A DNA stretch of 64,000 nucleotides from Phascolomyces articulosus (taxonomy: Eukaryota > Mucoromycota > Mucoromycetes > Mucorales > Lichtheimiaceae): assembly GCA_025677815.1 (NCBI GenBank), contig JAIXMP010000026.1, positions 310,001-374,000 on the forward strand, read 5' to 3'. Position 1 is the stretch's first letter. Each line of letters opens with the position of its first letter. Of this stretch, positions 13,957 through 24,682 are shown piece by piece. The notes beneath the pieces were generated by a model that worked only from the letters and a program-made list of their open reading frames with translations, did no database searches and was not told the DNA's origin. A program made the position numbers and the translations under genes.

Positions 13957-16900
13957 TTAAAAACATATATCAGCATTAACATCAACATTTTCTTCGTTCT
14001 CTTCTTCATCATCCTTCTCCTCCTCATTCTCAATTTCTTCGTATAAACGGTCCACTGCAACCCTATCTACTTGAACATCATCCTGGCTCTCGGTTTCGTC
14101 AGCTCCACTATCTTCATCATTGATATTATCCTCATCTTCAGTTCCTTCATTATAATTATTTACACCTTCCAAATTATCATCGACACCATCAAAAGCTTCA
14201 TATAAATGTGTCTCACCAGGGATAACAAAAGATTCACCTCGGTTATAATGATAACCATATACTCTCAAGTAAAAGTCTTCAGCATCTAATAAACGGTAGT
14301 ATAATAAAACCTTCGTTCCTTCTTGCCTATGGAATTTTTTTACGGCTGTTTCCAATGCCTGACACTGCCGCATCGCATATCTTTTTACACGGATTTCTTC
14401 AATCTAAATAATCAAAGGTTAGTTTATACATTGACTATACCTATTATATACCAAGTATATAATACTAAACAATATGAAATATACAGTACCTTAATTATAT
14501 CTATTTCTTCTTGAGCACGTTTTTTATTCATATGCTCTCGAAGCACGCGAAATGTAACTGTGTCAACTTCGAAGTCCCAGAAATCACTTTTCAAGTTACA
14601 AATATCTTTGTAACTGCGAACATCTTCATATCTTTCAAGTTTTTTACAGATATCATTATATCTCTTTAAAATGGGCATAGCAGTAGTTCTGACATTGGTA
14701 ATTGATGATTTGAGTTTCTTGCTAGCTTTATGGCCTATAATAATATATAATTTAATTTCACAAATCTATCCTTTTATATTCCCATTACGTGATGAAGAGC
14801 AAGTGATATTAGCGTACCAAGTTTCGTAGTATGATATAACTGGTCCTGTAGCAACGTTCTGCCAACAATTACAGCTTTAAGGTGAGCTTTTTCTTTCTCA
14901 AGTAAGCGTTCTTGACCCATTCGATAATAATTCTTGTAATTTTCAGAACCATCTCCCCAACGTATTTCTATAATTCCATCAGCCTTAAGAGCTCGCTCCA
15001 AGCTTTCAACTATGTTCGTTTTTTGTTGGCTAAAGGTTTTATAATGTAAACAAGATGCGGATCATTTTTTTAAGTAATACACAAACCAAATCAAATGGCA
15101 TTATCTTTAATAGAATTACTAACTATTAAATATTATTTATGGCCAGGAATACATACCTAGTTTGATTTTTATAAAAATTATGCAGTTCGTTTGCATACTG
15201 TATTTTTCTTGCCTCTTCGCTTATTGCTGTATTTGTATTACTGCCGGGATCAAAGGTTACTTCTTTGACGAATTCCTCCCATTTTTCCTTTAATTTTTTA
15301 CCATTATCTGTAAGAAGAGATGGATCATATGCGCCAATAATTTTATTTGCATCTTCAATCATTTTCTTAGCCTTCAACCATCGTCGCCGTATTGTGTTAG
15401 CTAATGATCATTATATTATAATTATTATATAAACAAGTAGAAAGTTAAATAATATCATTATCTTAAATATATTCATATTTATAATAAAAAAAATTGATAT
15501 CTTACGAATATTAAACAAATGTTTTTTGTTATAATGTGTAATTGCATGTGATAAAGTCAGCATACGTCTTTCAGCAGACATTTGTCTGGTGATACTGACA
15601 AATTTCCCTAGATAGGACCATACCTATGGATTTTAATTAGTATGTATTATTAATTTGAAAGTGAAACAATATATTTTTATATAATAATGAACAATATAGG
15701 TACCCTTTCGCATTGTTCACCATCAACAAGGCCCATATATTCGATAAATCGAGGATTGTTATAAACCTTTTAAATTTTAAATAAATAAAAAAAGATTTAA
15801 TTTTTAACTTTCTAACAACAGCGTATGATGATTAAGCAATTTGCTAACTAAAAAATGATTATAATAGGTACTTGGCAGCTCATGGAATGACCAATTGAGT
15901 GGAATACTCCTATAGCCGTCTTCGATCCGGATCTTTTTAGTTCAGGAAAATATACCTATATATATATATATGAAAAAAAAGCGGCAAGCAGTTCGGAACA
16001 CATAAGAAACTATTATATTATATTAAGAGCAACAACTAATATTTAAAGTAGCAAATTAATATATAAAGTTGATTCATACAGAAAGCGCGTGTTTGAATCT
16101 ACAAGCAATATCATAGTAAACATGTATTTTATTGCCGTATTTTTCGGTCATGACTTTGACTAATGCCAGAGGATATTTAAATCTTGTAAATATAAAGTAG
16201 CAGGAAATCATTATTAGTATCGGTATCCCATGTACCCATGTATATAAATAAATAATATACTTGTTTTAGTCTAATTAACATAATATTTATACAACATATT
16301 ATAAAAGTAAAACTGTGTATATATTTTGTAAATACCCTTCTCCAGATTGATACATAGTTGTGAATTCCAAGGCAATATCGTGTTTACAAACGCATCCGAC
16401 AACACCAGTTTCATGGAAACGAGGCTTATTGATAGCTTGTAAGCTTTTATTTGCAACATCGAAATTACTTGTGCATACGATATCGTCATCATTATTTGAT
16501 GGCATTTGTGTTTCCACGACGTTTTCACCAAAAGCGTTTTGATATTCATCCGCTTTAAAATACAATGAGCAAGAAGCTTTTTCTTTATCTTGCTCATTTC
16601 TTTTTAGCCGACGTAGTTGCTGATTCCCATCAATGGCAACTGACATATAGGACCCCTATTAATATATAAATAGCAGTTATATATAATAAGTAGGGGCATT
16701 TTCTTACTTTTATAATATAATAGCACAAATAATTGAAAAACCAAGTTATTGTATTTCTAGCTTCCACCTTGTTTTCCTCTGCTGCATCTCTTTTTGTTGG
16801 ACACGCAGGGCACGCCGATCTCTCTTCCTGGGGGATTTCATTCAATTCGTATTGTAGTAACTGTTGATCGACTGTCTCTACTATTTTTTCATAAACAAAG

Positions 16901-18138
16901 AAGACATTTCCAAGGGCCTTCCTCAAAGTATCAGATTTAATTATCTATTGTTGTGATAATTCATATTCAATTATAGAGATAAGTATTTTTATGAGTATTA
17001 GAAGATATTGAATTATTATTTGACAATGATTTGATAATAAGAACCTTGGATTTATGTAAAGTGGTAAAAGCAAAAGAAAATGCTTGACATGATAATTGGC
17101 CCTCGGCACGTAGCAATGAATACCATTCAATAAGTGGCAAATGAAATGCAATCTTTGGTTCAAAGGGAGAGGAGGTAATAAGAGAGTGGCGTAGAAGTGT
17201 AACTGGAATCTCTTCACACTTACAGCATGTGAAGCTGATTTTTTTGACTCCTGTTTTTAATATGTCATATTTAAAACGGTAAATAACGACGTAATATTAA
17301 ACAGTAAAATGAATTTTTATAACGTTATTATATATAATAGGTATAGTGAAAACGAATAATACACTCTTACCCGTGTAAAAAAAGCAAATAATATCTCTTT
17401 TGTACGCTTCTTTTTCACGACATTCACAAAATTTTAAAGCAGCAGTTACCGGCTCTACTAAATCTGTACACTTAGGTCCTCCATCATTATAGCAATTTTT
17501 AAATTGCTTTTGGAGATCCTCGAGCAACTCATTCCATTTTTTTTCTGTTTCCTTTGATCTTTCTGCGTAAGATTTAGAATTTTGCTGAGGGTGTTGGACA
17601 CGGATATCAGGGATAACAGAACCATGTGGACGAACAACTTCTGCATCTTCAGAAGAATCATTGGGTGCAACAATGCGATTGTGAGGAATTGCTAAAGATA
17701 CAGTAACCACACAGTGCATTAATAATTATACTTATTCTTGATATGTATTATTTTACTTATTCAAGTGCCATTACCGTTTGGAGATTGATAAGTATCACTT
17801 ATTATATTTCTATTTTGCCCAATATTGCCTATGGTGCTTTCTTCTATTATATAATTTATAATAATACTCATAAATATAATAGTTTATTAAAATGCAGCAA
17901 GTCTTCTTAATACAATAATACCAATAGTATTTCTGTCCAATCTTGGTCTTTTTAAATTCCTGGTATCGTGCTGGTCAGGTTGCTCACTGTCTTCACGCTC
18001 GCTTACTATACCATTCCCCTGTTGTTGTTGTTGTTGTTGTTGTTGTGGCTGTTGATTACGCTGATTAGATTCAATGGATGATGGAGGGCGTTCTGGCTGT
18101 TTCCGTCTACGAACGATTGTACGTCCTTGTTTACCCAT
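13957..18138 (-). CDS. KDZ-like transposase (Kyakuja-Dileera-Zisupton superfamily), intact
   Basis: Fourteen exons on minus (17922-18138, 17775-17843, 17371-17691, 17045-17250, 16708-16944, 16336-16655, 16080-16182, 15872-15955, 15704-15766, 15506-15623, 15157-15400, 14818-15029, 14490-14734, 13957-14403) join in phase to about 961 residues with no stop. Order: basic, polyQ N-terminus (MGKQGRTIVRRRK); a Cys-rich module with CECREKE and FTCCKCEEIPVTLLRHSLI; CPACPTKRD; then the catalytic core with AIDGNQQL (first Asp), GCVCKHD, YYDIACRFKHAL (second Asp), FHSIGHSMSC and DGEQCERVWSYLGKF (acidic third position). The C-terminus is helical, then very acidic. These blocks in this order are typical of fungal KDZ transposases. 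Two junctions are uncertain: a GTTCTT donor after exon 4, and exon 5, which could end 60 nt earlier (16768) after EENK and bring CPAC closer to the first Asp block. Confidence 0.88.
18002..18061 (-). repeat. CAA/CAG triplet run coding for polyglutamine
   Basis: Read on minus, exon 1 of the transposase has a near-perfect run of CAA codons (about ten Gln in a row) between RNQQP and GNGIV. Such runs vary in length between copies and may help to date them. Confidence 0.7.
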
Positions 18139-18471
18139 AGTAGAAGTAGTATATAAAAAATAAATAAATGCCGAAGACAGAGAAAGAGAGTGTAAAAAAA
18201 GATAAAGTAACTTCAAGTATTTCTGTATAAATTAATTTAGTTTTGATAATTTCTGCTAATACAATGTATTGCTATTATCATTGTCATTGTAGCTTCACGT
18301 TGTTATTCAGTGAAATAAGCAAGTATCCTCGTGCAAAATTGTTTGAATAATACTATACTTTATAACTTCATCCCTTTATTCCCAATATTAGATATATACC
18401 AATAACTTATTTCTATAATGATTTAATTATAATTGGAAAAAAAAAACATTTTTAATTTATTAACGTAATCA

Positions 18472-19932
18472 TCACCCATCGTTATTATTGTTGGTAACTG
18501 GGCTCGCAGATTCGTCTTGTACTATATACGTATAAATATAGTATTCATATTAATAACTATAATGTATAGTCTAAATAATTTAATTCAACTAACCATGGTC
18601 GGCAATCTTAATAATTCTAACTTTCTTATGTTCATTAGCTACATCAATGCTGTCATTAACTGCTGTTTCGAGCTTTTGAAACATGTCGTTACTAAGCTTC
18701 TGTGGATTTACAGCTATTGCATTGTCGACCCCAAAATCAAAGCCCACAATCTCCACACCGTCGGTTTTATTAACATAGCTTACGATATCACTTCCATCAC
18801 CTTTACATCCAACAATCGTCCGTTTAAATTTCTTCCAGGAAAACCGTGTCCAGTCGGTTTTCTGGCCGGCGGCTTCTACTAAAAAAATACAAGATACCAT
18901 GCAATCAATGAACTCACGTCAATTTAACCACATATATACATAATTATGATATTCACACATTTCTTTCTTAAAGTAATTTGATACAGAAGCTCTTCTTTTT
19001 TGTGAGGGCCTCACGTATCCCACAGAAGATGCTTGATTCCTATCTTCATCCCCACCCTCCTCCTCCATTGAATTCACATTCTCCTCGATATCTGATATGT
19101 AAAATATGATATGATATAATTTTAAACAAAATTTATTGCCCAATTACTAGTTAATTCACAAATATTTATTTCTAATATATGAATATAAAAACCATAAACA
19201 CACCTGGATCTCTCAGGATAGAATCTTTCGAGAATTCTACAATAACGTTGAATATAATAATATAGCAATGTTTACCTAACTTTATAGTTTTCAGCGTGTT
19301 CAATAACCATACGTACCTTTACATCCTTTCACAAACTCGTCAATTCCACCCATTTTTCTTATGGAATAATCCGAAGATTCTATATACTTCATCTAGTTAG
19401 TATCCAACTTATCCATATATAATCCATAAAATAACTTACTGGTTGTACTTCGAGCTACTTCAGCTTGCCAATCCTCTTCGCGTTGAGGAGATATTAACAA
19501 TGTAATATCAAAATCAAACAATTTTGTCATCATGTCCACCCGAGAAACAATATCCTTCATCCATTTTTCTATAATTTCTTTCCTCTTTTCCTCGCATGTA
19601 GGAGCTACTGGATTGTTGATGATTGCTAGCTTTTTATCCAATTTTTCCATCAATGCTTTATCTTCTTTAACTTTCTTATATGCCGTTGAAATCTCCTTAT
19701 CAGTCGCACCTGAAATGGGATCCGAAACCTGAATCAAAGCACTCCATTCTAAACAGACTAATAAGCACATTCATTATCATATAGATTCAAAATTATATTC
19801 GTCCTAACCTCTGCGTTCTTCGTCAGTACCCTTAAACACAAGATGTATAAATAAATTCCAAGGGCTTAACTTTCTAAAGGGCTTTGGAGTAATAGGACGA
19901 TGTTGGTCGGTAGATGCAGTAGTAGATTCCAT
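18472..19932 (-). CDS. Unknown partner protein of the KDZ transposon (332 aa)
   Basis: Seven exons on minus (19809-19932, 19440-19748, 19317-19379, 19204-19236, 18957-19091, 18594-18878, 18472-18521) join in phase to 332 residues. N-terminal third: METTTAST, then KLSPWNLFIHLVFKGTDEER and a charged helical stretch (AYKKVKEDKALMEKLDKKL), loosely like an HMG-box or other DNA-binding helical module. Middle: IRKMGGIDEFVKGCK, an acidic linker, and RPSQKRRASVSNYFKK, a likely nuclear signal. C-terminal third: DWTRFSWKKFKRTIVGCKG, then VEIVGFDFG and LETAVNDSIDVA, perhaps a small alpha/beta domain. The exon 5 donor (GTGAAT) is the weakest junction; without it the frame ends 13 codons later at an alternative TGA. 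Position inside the TIRs, orientation and intact state suggest a role in transposition or its control. I do not recognise the family and assign no function. Confidence 0.7.
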
Positions 19933-20009
19933 AGTGCAATAATTAAAAAAAAAAAAAAAGTAGGAAAAGTAACTGTTTTGTGGTCCTGCGGCGTGTCGCC
20001 AGTCATTAA

Positions 20010-20111
20010 GCGGGCTATGAAAGTTAAGACTTCATCAATAGTGCATTTTTAAGCAGTGAATTCTTAGCAGATTGGTATCCTAAGCGCCTTTCTGAGCCCA
20101 ATTTGGTGCGT
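20010..20111. repeat. Right terminal inverted repeat of the KDZ element
   Basis: Begins GCGGGCTATGAAAG and ends TTTGGTGCGT, the reverse complement of 13569-13670 with a single difference. It lies 77 bp upstream of the start of the partner gene, so it may contain or adjoin that gene's promoter. Confidence 0.95.
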
Positions 20112-20429
20112 GATTCGTGCGCCTGGGGTGAAAAAAAAATTCGCAAGCTGGCTTCCAAAATTTTCTTGGCGAATCCACGAATAACAAAAGTAGGCGACCC
20201 TACAAATGCTTAGGAGATTTTTGCCCAATGATTTTTCGATATAGTGGAGCCAATAAAAAATCTCGATTTTGTAGTGTAATTTATGCTGCATAAAAAAAAG
20301 AATATGAGAATGGTGATTGTGCTTCGTTACTATGAGTGTGTATGTACATGTAACCGTTGTTTTGTACTATTTTGAGTGGCGTAAAAACTTTTGTTTCAAG
20401 TGTCAAAGCATTTCTTTTTCTTTCTTTTG

Positions 20430-21660
20430 TTTGACAAAAAATATGGGTGAAGCAAGCAAGTCCTCTACAAAAAAAGCTGCTCCTCCTGTAAAAAAAACCC
20501 ATATCTCAGTTCTTTTTACCTACTACTACTGCTTGCACTAAATCACGTAAAGGAACAAGCGATCTCAATCCTCACCCTGATTTAAATGACATTGCTGAAA
20601 ATCCCGGAGGTAGTGGCTCTGAGGTTTGTTGTATTTTTTTTTTTATTTCGTATTGCTATTAGTTCAATAAATTAATACATAATTATGATTGCTATAACAA
20701 CAGAACCAACAACCTACTCCAATGGAAAGTGTTGGGGATATTATGCGTGAAATTGAAAATAGTAGCTCTGAAACCGATCCTAATACCAATAGCAATAGGG
20801 ATAATGAGAATGAAAACGAAAGTAATAATAACACCAATGGCATAGAGCAACGACTGCAACAACAAGATAATAACAATGAAGAAGTTCCAGACATACCTCT
20901 AGCCAGTGTTATTCGTGATTATTTGTTAAAAGTAAAAAAAGAAGTGACCGTCGATTCTGGATAGAGCCTGAATTGCCAATTTTTTGTTTTAAAGATCGCG
21001 TCATAGAACCAGCTCTATTTTATCGTCCTCGTGTCTTTGTGTGGACTCCTGATGAAGTTATCTCTAGTAACATTACTTGTCCACATCCAAATTGTAAAGG
21101 AAAGTTACATAGCAATTGATTTAATCGTGAACCTACTGTGACAAGACGTATAGTTGATATTGATAGGTAATTACACAACAAATGTACCAAAAAAATATAT
21201 ATGGTCATGGTTTTTATAAAACAAGTAAAAGTTGTTAATTGTACACAAAATCATAAAATATATATCAGTTGCTTTTACATACTTTCACGTCATTACGAAT
21301 GCTACAAATACAATAAAAAATTGAACGCCCATGTTACTGAACTTATGAAGAATCTTCCTTACCATATTCAAGCTGATTTTCCTGCTATATTGACACATTG
21401 ATCTGGTATTTCTAGACAACTTGCTGATTTACTACGGCCCTACTTCCAAAATGCCTTTGGACCAGAACTCCTGCACGATCTTCTTCAAGAACTTCACCAT
21501 CTTCTCTATAGTCGTCTCCGTCTTGCTTATTTGAATACAATTGATTCCCGGAAAGATGATTATTTGTCGACAAAAAAGGACTCAACAATTTCGAAAACCC
21601 ATCACAGGTTACCTTTGCAACTTGGCCGCACCAAATTATTGATTCATCACTGATGTCTTG
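20430..21660 (+). pseudogene. Degenerate transposon-type protein (DUF6729-like)
   Basis: A plus-strand gene decayed by stops and frame changes. An N-terminal part starts MGEASKSSTKKAAPPVKK at about 20442. A second exon (about 20704-20963) is hydrophilic with many N and E. From about 20960 the reading is FWIEPELPIFCFKD, then YRPRVFVWTPDE, CPHPNCKGKLHSN-stop-FNREP, VTRRIVDID, and later LPYHIQADFPAILTH-stop-SGISRQLADLLRPYFQ. A YRPRVFVW block, a zinc-ribbon-like CPxxxC, RRIVDID and FPAxLT-SGIS is the pattern I associate with DUF6729-type proteins of fungal transposable elements. At least two in-frame TGA stops are present. It lies directly right of the KDZ element and looks older. Confidence 0.5.
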
Positions 21661-21667
21661 TATTTCT

Positions 21668-22251
21668 TTATAATATGAAAAGCGGCTGGTGAGTGTGATC
21701 TTCCTCAACAATTTGTTGTTCCGATTCTTGTCGTGTTTCATTAATATCTTCGCTGTCGGAAGGATTAGTGATGGAATTGGAAGTGGGAGCAGTGGGAGTC
21801 GTGAGATTACTGGTGGCAGCATTGTTGGTCATTAGTGTCAACTTGAGGTGCTTCGTTGGTCTCATTAGCTTTTTGCACTTTTTTACCAAAAAAAAAAAAA
21901 GATTATATGATAAATATACTTGAATACGATGAAATACGACCATCAAGAAAAAAACCCTAAAAAGTTACTCACATAATCTTTGGCAAATGAGAAATTTGTT
22001 GCCTGATACAGTTCTAATTCTACAGTTGCCCGCGATTTTTGTGCTTGCATGACACGTACTTTATTCCAATAATCATCATTTCAAGTCGTATCAAGAATCT
22101 GAAAAAGAAAACAACAATAAGAATAATAATCCCATTATGTGTGTAGATTTATTATAAGAATAATATCAATTGATAAGCTTACTGGAAATTTATTATCCAA
22201 AGCTTGGTTGAATGCCCAAGAATGAAGTGGACAACGAATCCAACATGCCAT
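21668..22251 (-). pseudogene. Small unknown gene with in-frame stop, next to the transposon remnant
   Basis: On minus, exon 1 (about 22183-22251) gives MACWIRCPLHSWAFNQALDN and a GTAAGC donor. Exon 2 gives ILDTT-stop-NDDYWNKVRVMQAQKSRATV and a GTGAGT donor near 21972. Exon 3 (to 21668) is rich in T, N and S and ends THQPLFIL. One TGA interrupts the second exon, where the surrounding sequence still reads as protein. It is convergent with the DUF6729-like remnant and may be a second gene of the same old element. No function is assignable. Confidence 0.4.
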
Positions 22252-24682
22252 GTTGTAGTATATATTTGGTATTAGATGTTACACTTGCTGCGCCACTGCA
22301 TAGCCTTATATAAAAGCTGTGTTTTTGTAAAAAAAACCTTTCGCTTTTTGACCTGGTGAATCACTGCTCTTGTCCTTTTATATTTGTTGATTGTTGTAAA
22401 GAAGTATTTGTGTTCCTGGCTTGGCGTCGCCGCCAGACGACGCAGAAACAGAAACGACAGCCACGACTCTCACAGCATCCTTGAAACCTTTTTCGCAAGT
22501 TTTTCGCTTAGAGATTTTGGATTTTCAAGAAATTTCAAGAACCTGTTCTTCATCCAACCGGTTATAATTTTATAATTATTTAATGAGAGGGTATAATGTC
22601 CATGACCCAAGTGCAAAAGTGAAAATTAAGTGGGAAGTAATGAAGAGTAAAAAAAAAATAGGAAGAGGACAGAGGAGTTTCCTTTGATTGAAAGAAAAAA
22701 ATTACAATTATACAAACTTGGAGAAAACATTTGCTACGAATATGATGATCCTTTCATGCGTTAACTTAACCTGTTCCTACTTGATTGAGCCCAACCATCA
22801 ATATATAAGGTTGAATGATAAGTTAATTTAGATAAACGATTCCACAAAGGATGCAAGCAAATATTAATAAATTACAAATGGATAGATGTTGGATCCAATA
22901 TCCCTGTCAAATTGTAAGACGAGGGAAGAAATGCCTGCTTTTTATTTGATGATTCTATCATTGATTTTATCTATAATACTGTAATTTTTTTGTAACTACA
23001 TATAATTCGGTCAGAATACACATTAACTGTATATCTTTTTTTGGTGACAATCTGAATTTGTTTGATTGCGTGAAAAACATATAAAATACCAGATATACGG
23101 GTACAACTGGATCTGTGAGTCTTGAGTAACAATAATATACATACTGACTCTATATTTATTTCACTTGCCATACGAGTTTTTAAGCTGTAAAATTCGTCGT
23201 TTAAGACTTAATTGTATGCTCATCAGGATTCAAGTAAATAGTGCCTCTAATCAGAGAACACCTTTAATACGCTTTACATGTTCTTTTCACTCGTTTTTTG
23301 ATCGGTAGATTTTTCTATTGGTAATCGATGAGTTGTTTATATTATGATGAATTATCCTATTATCATCATAAAAAAAACAGTAGAATGGTCAAGTTAATAC
23401 GTATATAGAACAATAATAAAAAAAAAACGTTGGGTCAATGGGAATAATAACAAGGGAGAATAATAATTTATTAAAGTCAAATGAAATGAGAATCACTGAT
23501 ACAACAACGAACTACGGCAATATATAGATTACTGGGAGTTCGTTTTTTTTTCTTGTTAGTCAACAAGCAGGTTTCTTATATAGAATAGATGCGTTTGTGG
23601 ATGATATTGTTACTTTTTTATTACACAAAAAGGATCTCGGGATTGGGAGACAATATTATCTTTTTATGTGGAAGTTGAATGAATTATTCGAGAATATCCA
23701 TGACTTAAAAATATTATAATAAAAGTAGATGCCATTTTGCCATAATGTTTGACATCCTGATAATTAATATAGGTTTATATTTTCCTTAAATGTACGTATA
23801 AGAAAATAAATTTGATTACAGAAGATGCAGTAATATACACCCACTTGGAATATCTTTCTGTTAATGCAGCAGAGATTTACCACTGAGGATGTACACTGGC
23901 TTGCTTTTTTTTTTCTCTAATTTTCAGGGTTTTTTCCGATGCATCGATTGTCTAGTCTCTTTTCTTATACAGACCTACGCTCTTCTCTTTAAAAATAAAC
24001 ATTGAATCTTGGAATAGCGTTTTATATCGGCATAATATAGGATTACATCTATCGGCAGTACAAAAACAGGGTGTTCATTGGAGGTGATGTATTAACCAGC
24101 TGCATAAAGATTATTTCAATCCATAGCATCAAATGTAAAGTGTCATAACATTTGATATTAATGTTAGTTGCATTCCCGATTCCCAGATTCAGTGACTGAT
24201 AGCGATGGAAATAGAAATGAAGTCGAAGATCACCACTGTGATGTGTCGATCTTATGAAACTAATACTCTTCCTTGAATATCCTGTCATTCCATCATTTTC
24301 ATAATATTCTGCTATTATTTATTATATTCTCCATTTACGATTAAGAGGAAGCATTAAGTATCACCTATATGATACAAAGTCTCCATCATGATGTTTTATA
24401 TATATTTCAATAAAATCGATTTGTTTACTATAGTAATGATCTATTCATTTGTACACAGCAAAAAAATCTTGTTGGGAGAACGCAGGCATTAATCCAAACC
24501 TCATTGGTACTGGATCATTCGTTGAGTAGCCTAAGTGTTGATTTCTGTGGTCCAATAAATCCAAAACTAAAATGGTTCCATATTTTTTTTTTCTTTTAGG
24601 GGAACACAAAGGCAATGCTTAGCAACGATTTTTATAAGTAACCTTTGTAGGTTGTCCCGACAACGAAAAAAAAAAAAATAGA
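22252..24682. other. Intergenic, no gene seen
   Basis: About 2.4 kb of AT-rich sequence. A GC-richer patch at 22420-22540 (GGCGTCGCCGCCAGACGACG and following) lies just outside the pseudogene start and could be the outer end of the old transposon, but I find no matching inverted repeat at 20112-20290. The rest holds only short spurious ORFs. Confidence 0.4.

Larger units (their letters stand above)
13569..20111 (-). mobile_element. KDZ-type DNA transposon with 102-bp TIRs and two genes
   Basis: The element is bounded by inverted repeats 13569-13670 and 20010-20111 that match at 101 of 102 positions. Length is 6,543 bp. Both genes read leftward: the transposase (13957-18138) ends 286 bp inside the left TIR, and the partner (18472-19932) starts 77 bp inside the right TIR. 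They nearly fill the element. Neither gene has a stop or frameshift after splicing. The near-identical TIRs and intact genes suggest recent insertion and possible autonomy. I find no convincing target-site duplication: bases just outside the TIRs (left GAGTT, right GATTC) do not match. Immediately to the right begins an older, degenerate transposon remnant. Confidence 0.9.

Noticed and set aside
22420..22560. GC-rich patch as the outer inverted repeat of the old transposon.
   Set aside because: No complementary partner found at 20112-20290; kept only as a remark in the gap entry.
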